A stretch of DNA of 64,000 nt from Ferrimonas sp. YFM (GCF_030296015.1 NZ_AP027368.1:1178001-1242000); one strand, 5' to 3'; counted from the stretch's first letter, positions 55,403-64,000 are shown. Translations and numbers: made by a program. The notes: generated by a model not told the origin, from the sequence alone.

Positions 55403-56225
55403 ATTTCGTACAATCATCGTCCCGGTGAAGGTCGAGGCACAGTGTCTTTCAGCTAAGTATTAGCAGGCCCTCTGTAGCAAACTACGTAGTGCTCCCATTC
55501 GTACACGCACAATGTCATCCCGCAGCATGCTGGGATCCAGTGTCTTTCAGACTGGAATAATCGTGCGAGCCAAGCCACTGGGCTCCGGCCTTCGCCGGAG
55601 TGACCGTGCTAGAGGGAGGTACTGAGTATTAAAGTGCTTCAGAGCGACCCTGCAGTCACGTACATGTATAGCTACAAAGTACCAAGCTAACCCCACCGCA
55701 CAATGTCATCCCGGCGCACGCCGGGATCCAGTGTCTTTCAGCTCGGTATTAGCATGCCCCCGAAGCAAGCTACGTAGTGCTCCCATTCTTATACGCACAA
55801 TCGTCATCCCGCCGCATGCCGGGGTCCAGTGTCTTTCAGACTGGAGTAATCGTGCGAGCCAAGACACTGGGCTTGGGCTCCGGCCTTCGCCGGAGTGACC
55901 GTGCCAGGGGGAGTCAAAGTGACCTCAGCTTCTTTAGCTCTAACCTGCAGCTACCCACGGAGCAGCTACAAAGCACTACGCTAACCGCACCGCACAATCG
56001 TCTTCCCGGCGCATGCCGGGATCCAGTGTCTTTCAGACTGGAATAATCGTGCGAGCCAAGCCACTGGGCTCCGGCCTTCGCCGGAGTGACCGTGCCAGTG
56101 GGAGCTAAAGTAGCCTGATCTTCTCTAGCCCGAACCTGCAGCTACCCACGGAGCAGCTACAAAGCACTACGCTAACCGCACCGCACAATCGTCTTCCCGG
56201 CGCACGCCGGGATCCTGCGTCTTTA
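55403..56225 (+). repeat. Array of alternating REP-like palindromes (BIME-like)
   Basis: This gene-free stretch is a mosaic of two palindromes and two spacers. P1 units (CATCCCGGCGCACGCCGGGA or variants, followed by TCCAGTGTCTTTCA) lie at about 55508, 55698, 55795, 55991 and 56181. P2 units (GGGCTCCGGCCTTCGCCGGAG followed by TGACCGTGC) lie at about 55568, 55857 and 56054. Spacers such as GACTGGAATAATCGTGCGAG and CCTGCAGCTACCCACGGAGC recur almost unchanged, including a near-exact duplication of about 190 bases between 55990 and 56222. A degenerate unit begins near 55403; 55215-55402 is AT-rich without recognisable features. Confidence 0.88.
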
Positions 56226-56296
56226 GATATCAGGCCCTAACCCCTACACCGGCTCTTCAATCAACCACTCAACCCCAATCCCAATCACACAAAAAC

Positions 56297-56325
56297 AAAA
56301 AGCCCGGCGCTAGGCCGGGCTTTTC
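56297..56325 (-). terminator. Bidirectional intrinsic terminator after the peptide transporter gene
   Basis: The stem AGCCCGGC (56301-56308) / GCCGGGCT (56314-56321) with loop GCTAG is flanked by A and T runs. It lies 23 bases beyond the transporter stop on the - strand. Confidence 0.9.
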
Positions 56326-56343
56326 AAACTCAAAAGAGGGCTA

Positions 56344-57810
56344 TCAGTTCTTGATGCCTTCGTGTTCGGCAGTAACCGCCACTTCCTCTTCCAGAGCTTC
56401 TTCTTCGGTCTTGGGGTGAGAATCCTCGGCACCGTGCATCCAATCAACCAGCTTGTCGGAGATGAAGTACAGCAGAACACCGGAGGCTACCGCAGTGATG
56501 AAGATACCGGAGAAGATGGACATGGCGTTGGCCAGCTGCTCTTCGGCTTCGCCACCGTGACCAATGAAGGAACCCACGAAACCGGCAACCTTGTTGGCTA
56601 CGGCTACGAACAGGAACCAGGCACCCATCATCAGTGAGGCGATACGCAGGGGAGCCAGCTTGGTTACCATGGACAGACCGATGGGGGACAGACACAGCTC
56701 ACCCATGGTGTGGAAGAAGTACGCACCTACCAGCCACATCATGGAGGACTTGTTGGAAGCGTCGCCGTCCATCTGAACTACGGCACCCATCATGAACAGG
56801 AAGCCGATACCCAGCAGTATCAGACCCATAGCAAACTTCACGGGGGAAGTCGGCTCGCGGTCACCCATGCGCACCCAGATGGACGCAATCACAGGGGCGA
56901 ATACCACAATGAAGATGGCGTTCAGAGACTGGAACCAGGTGGTGGGGACTTCGAAGGAACCGATCATACGATCGGTGAAGTCATTGGTGAACAGGTTCAT
57001 CAGACCACCGGCCTGCTCGAAGCCTGCCCAGAATACGATGGTGAACAGACCCAGCACCATGATCACCTTGATGCGGTCTCGCTCAACGGCGGTCAGGGGC
57101 TCTTTGCGAACTTCGGTGGCTTGCTGACGCTCCAGCTTTGCAGCGGGAACGGTACCGATGTTACCCAGCAGCTTCTGTGCGAAGGCAAACTGGATGATCA
57201 GGGACAGCACCATACCGATACCGGCACAGATAAAGCCAGCCTGGAAGTTGCCGTCGTAGGCTTCAACCACGGAGCCTACAACAATACCGGACAGAGCGGC
57301 ACCGATGTTGATACCCATGTAGAAGATGGTGAACGCACCGTCACGGCGGTGATCGCCTTCCTGGTACAGGTCACCCACCATGGTGGAGATGTTTGGCTTA
57401 AACAGGCCGTTACCGATGATCAGGGTAAACAGACCGGCGTAGAACATCTCGGTTTCCATGCCTGGAACCCAGGCGTGAGGAGTACCCAGCATAAATTGGC
57501 CGGCGGCCATCAGGGCGCCACCAATGATGATGGTCTTACGCTGACCCAGCAGGTTATCGGCGATCCAGCCACCGAACAGAGGGGTCAGGTACACCAGACC
57601 AGTAAAGGTACCGTAGAGATCCAGCGCTTCGGCTTGGGTCCAGCCCAGACCGTGACCGCCTTCAGATTGAACTTTGTCTACCAGGTAAAGTACCAGGATG
57701 GCACGCATAGCGTAGTAGCTAAAACGTTCCCATAGCTCGGTAGTGAACAGCAGGAACAACCCCTTAGGGTGTCCCAGCATGGTGCCGGCTTGCGGTTTCG
57801 CTGCGCTCAT
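56344..57810 (-). CDS. POT/PTR-family proton-dependent di/tripeptide transporter
   Basis: This is an inner-membrane symporter that brings in short peptides with protons. The ATG at 57810 gives MSAAKPQAGTMLGHPKGLFLLF; a longer open frame starts upstream without support. The PTR2 signature ELWERFSYYAMRAILVLYLVD contains the ExxERFxYY proton motif. Further family patterns are FKPNISTMVGDLY and about 12-14 membrane helices. The product has 488 residues, near enteric DtpA (500). The short acidic C-terminus is cytoplasmic. Confidence 0.93.
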   Translation of the reverse strand: MSAAKPQAGTMLGHPKGLFLLFTTELWERFSYYAMRAILVLYLVDKVQSEGGHGLGWTQAEALDLYGTFTGLVYLTPLFGGWIADNLLGQRKTIIIGGALMAAGQFMLGTPHAWVPGMETEMFYAGLFTLIIGNGLFKPNISTMVGDLYQEGDHRRDGAFTIFYMGINIGAALSGIVVGSVVEAYDGNFQAGFICAGIGMVLSLIIQFAFAQKLLGNIGTVPAAKLERQQATEVRKEPLTAVERDRIKVIMVLGLFTIVFWAGFEQAGGLMNLFTNDFTDRMIGSFEVPTTWFQSLNAIFIVVFAPVIASIWVRMGDREPTSPVKFAMGLILLGIGFLFMMGAVVQMDGDASNKSSMMWLVGAYFFHTMGELCLSPIGLSMVTKLAPLRIASLMMGAWFLFVAVANKVAGFVGSFIGHGGEAEEQLANAMSIFSGIFITAVASGVLLYFISDKLVDWMHGAEDSHPKTEEEALEEEVAVTAEHEGIKN

Positions 57811-58071
57811 TGAGTATGTAACCTTCTTTGCATTTTTAAACAGAAAAGCCCGCGTCCTTGACGGATGAGCAGGCGCCCCACCCAAATGTTGTGATAGTTG
57901 AAAGCGGAGGGATGCACTTGTATACCCTTTATTGCCCTGTTAAGTCAATGTGGACGGGCAGTTGAAGCCCCGTTGACAGCGGCTTTCAGCCCGTATGAGT
58001 CATCTTCAGCGATAGGGTGGCGCAGTGAATAAAGTGCAGATAGATACAGCTTCGACAGGGGGTTAACTGCG

Positions 58072-58087
58072 TGTGAGCCTGATCACA
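58072..58087 (+). promoter_or_regulatory. Consensus CRP (cAMP receptor protein) binding site
   Basis: TGTGAGCCTGATCACA has both half-sites of the CRP consensus TGTGA-N6-TCACA intact. It lies in the 465-base divergent region between the peptide transporter (start 57810, - strand) and the first RfaH-like gene (58276, + strand). Which gene it controls cannot be read from sequence. No promoter elements were confidently assigned in the rest of this gap. Confidence 0.7.
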
Positions 58088-58275
58088 AGAATCTGTGCCA
58101 AAGCGAGGGCGACCTCACGGAATGAACAACTAAAGTCGCGAACGGGATTTTTTTGACGTGTGGGGCTGGGAATGGCGTAATAGTCGTGTCACAATCTTCG
58201 GCCGTCGTTGACTGGACCGAGCAGTAGACAAGGATATGTCGCTGAAGGCCGCGCTGAGAAAACAAGGAAGTACCT

Positions 58276-58761
58276 ATGCTGCAGTGGTATCTGTTCCGCG
58301 TTCGTGTGTGTAGCGAACGCAAAGTCTCCCAACAGGTGGAAGCCATGGGCTTCAGCACCTTCTTGCCCCAGATTCAGAATGACGCCAAGGGCGCCAAGCT
58401 CAAGCCGTTGTTTCCCGGGTATCTGTTCATTCGCCTGGATCCTTATCAGTCCAGTTTCTCGTCGGTACTGCGCCTGTTCGGTATGATCGATGTGGTACGC
58501 ACCACAGGCGAGCTACGCCCCGTAGAGTTGTCCATAGTGGTGAATCTGCGCCGCCGCTGTAAGCTTCAGCCGCAGCTGAAACAGCCTGTTCCGGTAGAAG
58601 TGCCCAAGACCGGCGAGTCGGTGGTATTCAGCCATGGCGCCTTCCACGAAGTCGAGGCACTGTTCCAGGAGATGTCCGATGATGAGCGTTGCCGCTTGTT
58701 GGTTAAGTTAATTAATCGTCAACATGAAATTGAAGTGCCTTTAAATGCGCTGAGGTTTTAA
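58276..58761 (+). CDS. RfaH-like transcription antiterminator, first copy
   Basis: This NusG paralogue binds elongating RNA polymerase and prevents early termination in long surface-polysaccharide operons. The 161-residue product has the NGN domain (WYLFRVRVCSERKVSQQVE, then PLFPGYLFIRLDP, a strong family motif). The C-terminal KOW-like part has GESVVFSHGAFHEVEALFQEM. An AAGGAAG site precedes the ATG. A second RfaH-like gene and a polysaccharide locus follow, which supports a local role. Confidence 0.88.
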   Translation: MLQWYLFRVRVCSERKVSQQVEAMGFSTFLPQIQNDAKGAKLKPLFPGYLFIRLDPYQSSFSSVLRLFGMIDVVRTTGELRPVELSIVVNLRRRCKLQPQLKQPVPVEVPKTGESVVFSHGAFHEVEALFQEMSDDERCRLLVKLINRQHEIEVPLNALRF

Positions 58762-59092
58762 TTTGATAGATTGTCATTTTATTGGTGGCGTCAAATTTCT
58801 GGCTGCCACTATTTGCTTTTAACATTGCTTGTGGCAATTTCGTCATAAAAACGACGCATGATGTAAATTCCCTTTTTCTTTGCATGTTATTTTACAGAAG
58901 AAAAATACTAGGCATTACAGTTCGATAGAGATGAATAAATATTTAACTCATTGATCTTTTAGGTCGACGAATAGCTTTTGTTAAAGCTTATTAGTTCGTT
59001 TGGTATACAGTTTGCACAAGACAGAGTCGGCCCATGCTGGTAGTATCGAAACTCTTTTCTCTCTGACTTGGCAATTTAGGAAACGCTTATTT
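58762..59092 (+). other. AT-rich gap between the two RfaH-like genes
   Basis: This gap of 331 bases has no credible gene. It is AT-rich compared with the upstream locus. A possible -10 element TATACA lies at 59004-59009, but its best -35 partner (TTGTTA, 58978-58983) is 20 bases away, so a promoter here is only tentative. The position would suit a separate promoter for the second RfaH-like gene. Confidence 0.35.
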
Positions 59093-59608
59093 ATGTTGGG
59101 ATGGTATCTGTTCAGAACCAAAGCTAGGTGTGAGCTTCAGGCTGAGCAGCAACTCAAGAGCTTGGGCTACCAGGTGTACCTGCCAGCCATCCCAGCTAAG
59201 ACGAGCACGCACCAAGAGGCTGAAGCATCCGAGCGCGCGCAGCCGCTGTTTCCTGGGTACCTTTTTGTCCGTCTTGACCCTTTCCAGGACTCGATTCGAA
59301 AGATAGTCACCCTCTCCACCATCTCCCAGGCAGTAAAAACTTGCGGTGCACTGTTGCCCGTAGAGTTAGCTCTGGTGAGAGAGTTACGAAAACGTTGCAT
59401 GAAGTTTCTTGAAAGCCCTTCAAAAACAACATTTTGTTCTGGTGATAGAGTGACGGTTAAAGAAGGACCATTTGCGCAAGTCGACGCCATTTTCAGTGAG
59501 ACAGTAGGCAGCAAACGCTGTAAGCTATTGCTCGAAATGCTGGGCAAGGTTCAGGTCGTCGAAACGGACATGAACAACCTGGCTATTTGCGATCGCATCG
59601 CAAGCTAA
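59093..59608 (+). CDS. RfaH-like transcription antiterminator, second copy
   Basis: This second NusG/RfaH paralogue is 171 residues from ATG 59093, with AGGAAA upstream; the frame is open for 31 codons before it. The NGN domain has GWYLFRTKARCELQAEQQLKSLG and PLFPGYLFVRLDPFQDSIRK; the KOW-like part has GDRVTVKEGPFAQVDAIFSE. It is clearly related to, but well diverged from, the copy 332 bases upstream. It is placed directly before the leader of the polysaccharide export genes, its most likely target. Confidence 0.88.
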   Translation: MLGWYLFRTKARCELQAEQQLKSLGYQVYLPAIPAKTSTHQEAEASERAQPLFPGYLFVRLDPFQDSIRKIVTLSTISQAVKTCGALLPVELALVRELRKRCMKFLESPSKTTFCSGDRVTVKEGPFAQVDAIFSETVGSKRCKLLLEMLGKVQVVETDMNNLAICDRIAS

Positions 59609-59837
59609 CACACTACAGAATTCGGTGGCCTTTGTTGTCACCACCCTCCGGCCCGCCTAGCGGCCAGAGTCAAAAACTTGGAACTTGTGGTCATGGCTAG
59701 CCAGAAAGCATGGGCGGAGCTATATCACGAGAAAATGTTTTTGATTTATCATTTTCAAAATTATCAGAAACTTGCATGTTAGTATGTGCTAACCTGTGCT
59801 GGTTTTTTAATCAGTCCTATACGGGCAATATTTCGGG

Positions 59838-59875
59838 GTGCTGACGGCGATAGCTGTTGGCTTGGGCTTGGTCTG
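59838..59875 (+). promoter_or_regulatory. JUMPstart/ops-like leader element before the polysaccharide genes
   Basis: Within the 333-base leader upstream of the SLBB gene lies GTGCTGACGGCGATAGCTGT followed by TGGCTTGGGCTTGG. The GGCGATAGCTGT part (59846-59857) differs from the ops core GGCGGTAGCnT at one fixed base, and the surrounding TAGCTGTT...GGGC...GGT pattern recalls JUMPstart. RfaH loads at such sites, and two RfaH-like genes lie just upstream. No other feature was recognised in 59609-59941. Confidence 0.45.
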
Positions 59876-59941
59876 CCTTAGACCTAATCACTGCTTGTGG
59901 TACCACCTTGCCGGTACCACGCATTATTCAGATACGGACAG

Positions 59942-62677
59942 ATGAAACGCTCTTTTATCAATAAGCTTAAATCCACTTTGCTGATCCTGGGCCTTGGGAT
60001 CGGTGCATTCCAGGCCAATGCGGTGTCGGTTTCTCCTCAAATGATTGAGCAGTTCAAGCAACTGCCCGTCTCTGAGCAGCGCCGCCTTGCGCAGCAGTAT
60101 GGAATCGACCCCTCTATGTTAGGAGGAGACAGCAGCAGCTCCCAGGGAATTCAGCAGCCGAAGCAGCCAGTAGTCCAACCACGCCCACCTGCGGAATCTG
60201 CCGCTGTTTCGCCCAGTGCCAGTGCGGTAAGTGCTAAAGAGGAGCAATCCCTGAAGCCTTTTGGATATGACCTGTTTGCTGGCCAGCCAACCACCTTTGC
60301 CCCGGTTTCAGACATCCCAGTGCCTGCGGATTACCGTATTGGCCCTGGTGACAGCATCAACGTGCAGCTCTATGGCAAGGAGAGCAAGCGCTTCACTCTG
60401 GTGGTTGATCGGTTGGGCAACGTTCAAATTCCCGATATGGAACCTGTCACTGTCATTGGTATGACGTATGGTGAGTTAAAAGAGGCGATTCAGTCCTTTG
60501 TTGCTGAGAAGATGATTGGCCAAAGCGCCCATATAAGCATGGGCGAGCTGCGCTCCGTTCGCATCTTTGTTGCCGGTGACGCTTATAACCCCGGCTCCTA
60601 TACAGTCTCTAGCCTATCTACCGTATCTCAGGCGCTCTTTGTTGCCGGTGGCCTGAAAACCATTGGTTCGTTGCGTAACATTCAGGTGAAGCGAGCCGGA
60701 AACCTGGTAGCCACTTTCGATGTGTATGACTTGTTGATGCGCGGTGACGCTTCAGGTGATGTGCGCCTTCAGTCTGGTGATGTTGTGTTCATTCCACCGG
60801 TCGGTGACACCGTATCTGTCACGGGAGAGGTACTTCGTCCGGCTATCTATGAGCTGAAAGGCAGCGAAACTATGGCTGATATCGTCGCCATGGCCGGTGG
60901 TGTTAAACCCGGTGCTTATCCCGCAGCTTCTATTGTGGAACGTTATGGCGAGGATTATCTAAAAGAGATAATTCAGGTAAATCTGACGAGCAAACAAGAT
61001 AGAAATCAAAAGGCTAAAGGTGGTGATACTTTGGTGGTTCGTTCTACCTCTGCTCTAGCTAATGATTCCATTACTTTGCTTGGTCAGGTGACTCGCCCCG
61101 GGCAGTATCAATGGACTCCTGGTATTCGTATTAGTGATATTGTTGCTTCTGTTTCCGCAGACCTTACTTGGAATGCTGAAACAGACATGGCATTGGTAGT
61201 GCGTCAAAAGAATATTCAGGGCGATATAGAAGTTCTCGGAGTTGATCTACTGGATGCTATAAGTAAAAAAAGCAGTGAGAAAGATCTTATTCTGAAACCT
61301 AATGACAAGCTGATTGTGTTTGCAGATCGTGATGAAGCTCTAGATCGTAGAGACCTCGGGGAGTTTTTCGCTAAGGTAAAACAAGATCAAACCCTTCAAC
61401 AGGTTGCTCAACAAAACTACCAACAGCTTGAAGATCAGCAATTAGCTGAGCTGGATAATAATAAACGACTGTCTTCTGTTGCTGGTGTTGCGGTTACTGA
61501 AAGCATAGCTGCTGAAGAACAAAAGCAAAAAGACTTGGCTCTTGCTAACTTGATGCTACTGGGCTTATTCAATCAACCAAAGTTGATTTCACTTTCGGAT
61601 GAAATGACTCGCCGCGAACTGCTTTTCCCGGTAATGGCCAAGCTTCAGTCTCAAGCACGCTCTTCAGTACGCTCTGAGGAGGTAAGCGTTACCGGCGATG
61701 TACGTTATCCGGATAACTACCCGCTCATAAAAGGAGCTGCAGTCGCTGATCTCATTGAGTTAGCTGGTGGTCTGAAAGAAAGCGCATACTTGCCTAATGC
61801 AGAGTTGTCTCGTTCGTATTATGACAATACTGAAGGAATGCGAGTACAACATTGGAATATTGACCTAACTAAGGCAATGGAAGGTGATAAAACTCAAAAC
61901 TTGATGTTAGCTAGTCGTGATCGTTTGAATGTTCTCACTAAGCCTTCTTGGGCGACTAATGAAACTGTAGAAATTCGTGGGGAAGTACGTTTCCCTGGTA
62001 CATACATAATCCAACGCGGGGAGACGCTTAGTGAGGTGGTAAAGCGTGCAGGAGGTTTTACGGACTACGCATACCTCTACGGTGCTGTTTTTACACGTGA
62101 GTCAATGAAGAAGCAAGAAGCTTTGGAAATTAAACGGGTTACTAATTCACTACGAAAAGAGATAGCTAACCGAACATTATCGCAGCAGGGAACATTTGCT
62201 TCAGTAGCTGACACTGATGCTATGTTAGCTCAGTTAGAGCAAGTACAGCCTGTAGGCCGTTTAGTCATTGATCTCGAATCATTAATGCAAACTTCTAAAG
62301 CTGACGATTTTCGTGTGGAAGCTGGTGATCTTTTATATATTCCGCCTATGAGACAGGTTGTATCCGTTATGGGCGAAGTTCAACATGCGACTGCACATAG
62401 ATATGATGGTTCGCTTTCACTCGATGATTATATGAGAATGTCTGGTAATACTACACAACGTGCAGACGATAGTCGTACTTATGTTGTTCGCGCTGATGGA
62501 TCTGTGATGTTGCCTGAGGATTCTTACTGGTTTGGTAGTGCGCAACAGCTTAAACCCGGTGATACCGTAATTGTGCCTCTTGATACAAATTATAAAGATA
62601 ATCTAACTCTTTGGAGCCAAGTGACAAATATTATATATAACTCAGCGGTTGCGTTGTCTGCATTGAATGTACTGTAG
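59942..62677 (+). CDS. Large SLBB-domain polysaccharide export protein (Wza-like family)
   Basis: This protein of 911 residues has a signal-like N-terminus (LLILGLGIGAFQANA), no obvious lipobox, and then the polysaccharide-export domain (PADYRIGPGDSINVQLYGKES). Several SLBB repeats follow (VTGEVLRPAIYELKGSETMADIVAMAGGV, LGQVTRPGQYQWTPG, VTGDVRYPDNYPLIKG, IRGEVRFPGTYIIQRG, MGEVQHATAHRYDG). It should form or line the periplasm/outer-membrane channel for O-antigen, capsule or exopolysaccharide. It is far larger than E. coli Wza (379), the type seen in Shewanella and Vibrio loci. GC falls sharply after about 60.95 kb. Confidence 0.9.
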   Translation: MKRSFINKLKSTLLILGLGIGAFQANAVSVSPQMIEQFKQLPVSEQRRLAQQYGIDPSMLGGDSSSSQGIQQPKQPVVQPRPPAESAAVSPSASAVSAKEEQSLKPFGYDLFAGQPTTFAPVSDIPVPADYRIGPGDSINVQLYGKESKRFTLVVDRLGNVQIPDMEPVTVIGMTYGELKEAIQSFVAEKMIGQSAHISMGELRSVRIFVAGDAYNPGSYTVSSLSTVSQALFVAGGLKTIGSLRNIQVKRAGNLVATFDVYDLLMRGDASGDVRLQSGDVVFIPPVGDTVSVTGEVLRPAIYELKGSETMADIVAMAGGVKPGAYPAASIVERYGEDYLKEIIQVNLTSKQDRNQKAKGGDTLVVRSTSALANDSITLLGQVTRPGQYQWTPGIRISDIVASVSADLTWNAETDMALVVRQKNIQGDIEVLGVDLLDAISKKSSEKDLILKPNDKLIVFADRDEALDRRDLGEFFAKVKQDQTLQQVAQQNYQQLEDQQLAELDNNKRLSSVAGVAVTESIAAEEQKQKDLALANLMLLGLFNQPKLISLSDEMTRRELLFPVMAKLQSQARSSVRSEEVSVTGDVRYPDNYPLIKGAAVADLIELAGGLKESAYLPNAELSRSYYDNTEGMRVQHWNIDLTKAMEGDKTQNLMLASRDRLNVLTKPSWATNETVEIRGEVRFPGTYIIQRGETLSEVVKRAGGFTDYAYLYGAVFTRESMKKQEALEIKRVTNSLRKEIANRTLSQQGTFASVADTDAMLAQLEQVQPVGRLVIDLESLMQTSKADDFRVEAGDLLYIPPMRQVVSVMGEVQHATAHRYDGSLSLDDYMRMSGNTTQRADDSRTYVVRADGSVMLPEDSYWFGSAQQLKPGDTVIVPLDTNYKDNLTLWSQVTNIIYNSAVALSALNVL

Positions 62678-62769
62678 GTTTTCCATATATTTCACTCATT
62701 AAACTCGTAGGGATTATGTTCAGAACGAGCCTCGACTTACATTATTGAAGAGCCTAGACCTAGAACCTT

Positions 62770-63741
62770 ATGAATCAAAATAACTCTTTAATTAGAAATA
62801 GTAGCGCAGATAACGCCGATGCTAACTTTACTAATGACGAAATCGATCTCCGAGATCTAATATCCGTCCTATGGGCGGGAAAGTTGTTAATCATTGTTAT
62901 TACTACACTATTTGCTATTACAGGCTTGGTATATGCGTTGACTCAGCCTAATACTTATGTTTCTGAAGCGACACTGGTACCTGCGGCGTCAGAAGGAAGA
63001 TCCGGCTTAGCTGGTATGGCTGCTCAATTTGGAGGGTTAGCTTCTTTAGCTGGCATTAATTTAGGTGCTAGTGGTGGTGATGATACGACGATCGCACTGG
63101 CAACATTAGAATCAAGACAATTTATCAATGCGTTTATTACGAAACATCAATTATTAGTACCCTTGATGGCAAGTAAAAAATGGGATCGATCCACGGGTGA
63201 ACTGATTGTGGATGATGAATTGTATGATGTTGAAACCGATCAATGGGTTCGTGATGTTGATCTACCTAAAAAGCCAAAGCCGTCTGATTGGGAGGCATAT
63301 GAACAATTTAAAGAGGAAGTACTTAATGTTTCCCAGGCGAAAGACTCTGGTTTAGTAACCATTGAAGTAACTCACAACTCACCAATTATTGCACAGCAGT
63401 GGGCTACTTTATTAGTTGAAGATTTGAATGCTTGGATGAAGCAAAAATCCTTAATGGAAACTAAGCGCAACATTGCATATTTGACACAACAACTTGAAAA
63501 AACGTCTATTACTGAGATGCGTTCAGTCTTTTTTCAATTGATTGAAGATCAAACAAAACAGCTGATGTTAGCAGAAGTAGAAACCGAATTTTCATTTAGA
63601 ACCATTGATCCTGCAGTAGTGGCCGAAGAAAAAGCTGGACCCAAACGCGCGTTGATTTGTGCATTATCAGTACTACTTGGATTCATGCTCTCGGTTTTGA
63701 TAGTACTAGTTCGGAATTTTATCTACAAGGATAGTAATTGA
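62770..63741 (+). CDS. Wzz-type polysaccharide chain-length determinant
   Basis: This inner-membrane co-polymerase sets polysaccharide chain length. The 323-residue protein has two membrane helices: about residues 38-58 (LIIVITTLFAITGLVYAL) and 296-313 (ALICALSVLLGFMLSVLIVLV). Between them lies a long helical periplasmic domain starting with the Wzz pattern YVSEATLVPA. The motif KRALICALSVLLGFMLSV resembles the Pro/Gly-rich second-helix motif of the family. Codon use is AT-rich. It follows the SLBB gene by 92 bases. Confidence 0.9.
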   Translation: MNQNNSLIRNSSADNADANFTNDEIDLRDLISVLWAGKLLIIVITTLFAITGLVYALTQPNTYVSEATLVPAASEGRSGLAGMAAQFGGLASLAGINLGASGGDDTTIALATLESRQFINAFITKHQLLVPLMASKKWDRSTGELIVDDELYDVETDQWVRDVDLPKKPKPSDWEAYEQFKEEVLNVSQAKDSGLVTIEVTHNSPIIAQQWATLLVEDLNAWMKQKSLMETKRNIAYLTQQLEKTSITEMRSVFFQLIEDQTKQLMLAEVETEFSFRTIDPAVVAEEKAGPKRALICALSVLLGFMLSVLIVLVRNFIYKDSN

Positions 63742-63984
63742 TATTGCTTAGAGCTCCGAATCCTTGTTCTAATAATACGATTTATAATGATATACCTGTG
63801 CTTGATGTTAATGTTTTTATAAAATTCAAGTGCTATTTTCAAAAACCAATTAGAAGTTCTAAAAGATCAGCTTTGAGTATGTTAAAGCTAGAGATTTTAT
63901 TTTCTAATGCTTGTAAAGTGATGTGATTACAATTTGTGATTCATCACATGACCTTATAATTTAGATGTTTAGTTAGGAACAGTT
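63742..63984 (+). other. AT-rich intergenic region after the chain-length gene
   Basis: This 243-base AT-rich stretch shows no recognisable gene; a 62-codon open frame at 63738-63926 lacks protein-like composition. TCACAT and TGTGATT strings near 63922-63950 are short of a full CRP site. It may hold the leader of the gene starting at 63985. Confidence 0.5.
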
Positions 63985-64000
63985 ATGAAAGCAGTTATTC
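63985..64000 (+). CDS. Start of a gene cut by the window edge
   Basis: ATG at 63985, preceded by an AGGAAC ribosome-binding site 8 bases away, begins MKAVI and runs off the end. MKAVI is a common start of sugar nucleotidyltransferases (RmlA/GalU type), which would suit a polysaccharide locus, but five residues cannot establish this. Confidence 0.35.

Noticed and set aside
55403-56225. CRISPR array
   Set aside because: Repeats are long, of two palindromic kinds, irregularly spaced, and the spacers are themselves repeated; no cas genes are nearby.
63738-63926. 62-codon open frame after the Wzz-type gene
   Set aside because: It has no recognisable motif and no convincing ribosome-binding site, and its Lys/Ser/Phe-rich composition is typical of random AT-rich DNA.

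Overview
The window is a chromosomal piece of a gammaproteobacterium with a polar flagellum. Gene order and protein motifs match the Shewanella/Ferrimonas/Vibrio/Aeromonas type of polar flagellar locus: FlrA/FlrBC regulators, FlhF/FlhG, CheYZAB, ParC/ParP and a DUF2802 gene. High GC, GC-rich codon use and gene content suggest an Alteromonadales member such as Ferrimonas. The genus is an inference from gene content, not a database result.

Bases 1-45,254 form one nearly unbroken + strand flagellar and chemotaxis locus. It runs flgD (5' end cut by the window), flgE | flgFGHIJKL | fliC | flaG-fliD-fliT-like-fliS | flrA | flrBC | fliEFGHIJ | fliK-fliLMNOPQR-flhB | flhA-flhF-flhG-fliA-cheY-cheZ | cheA-cheB-orf118-parC-parP-cheW-DUF2802. 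Promoters readable in the DNA fit a tiered cascade. Sigma-54 (-24/-12) sites precede flgF, flrB, probably fliE, fliK and probably flhA. Exact sigma-28 sites precede fliC and flaG. The regulators (flrA, flrB, flrC, fliA) lie inside the locus they control. Many genes overlap by 1-14 bases, suggesting translational coupling.

Bases 45,255-50,026 are an accessory island of three IS110-family (IS1111-like) elements. Two copies of one element, apparently identical, lie in the same orientation 191 bases apart. A different, oppositely oriented element follows 19 bases after the second copy. All three sit inside copies of a REP-like palindromic repeat. That repeat also occurs uninterrupted between flhB and flhA, next to glmM, and as a dense array at about 55.4-56.2 kb.

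Bases 50,027-55,214 hold glmM, an RssB-like response regulator and an mlaA homologue on the - strand. On the + strand they hold a FliK-C-like protein paired with a short FlhB-C-terminal-domain protein, outside the main flagellar cluster. Bases 56,344-57,810 encode a POT-family peptide transporter. A consensus CRP site lies between it and the genes to its right.

From 58,276 to the end is the start of a surface polysaccharide locus: two RfaH-like antiterminator genes, a JUMPstart/ops-like leader, a large SLBB-domain export protein, a Wzz-type chain-length protein and the first codons of another gene. DNA becomes much more AT-rich here, and the shift occurs inside the SLBB gene, as expected for a frequently exchanged locus.
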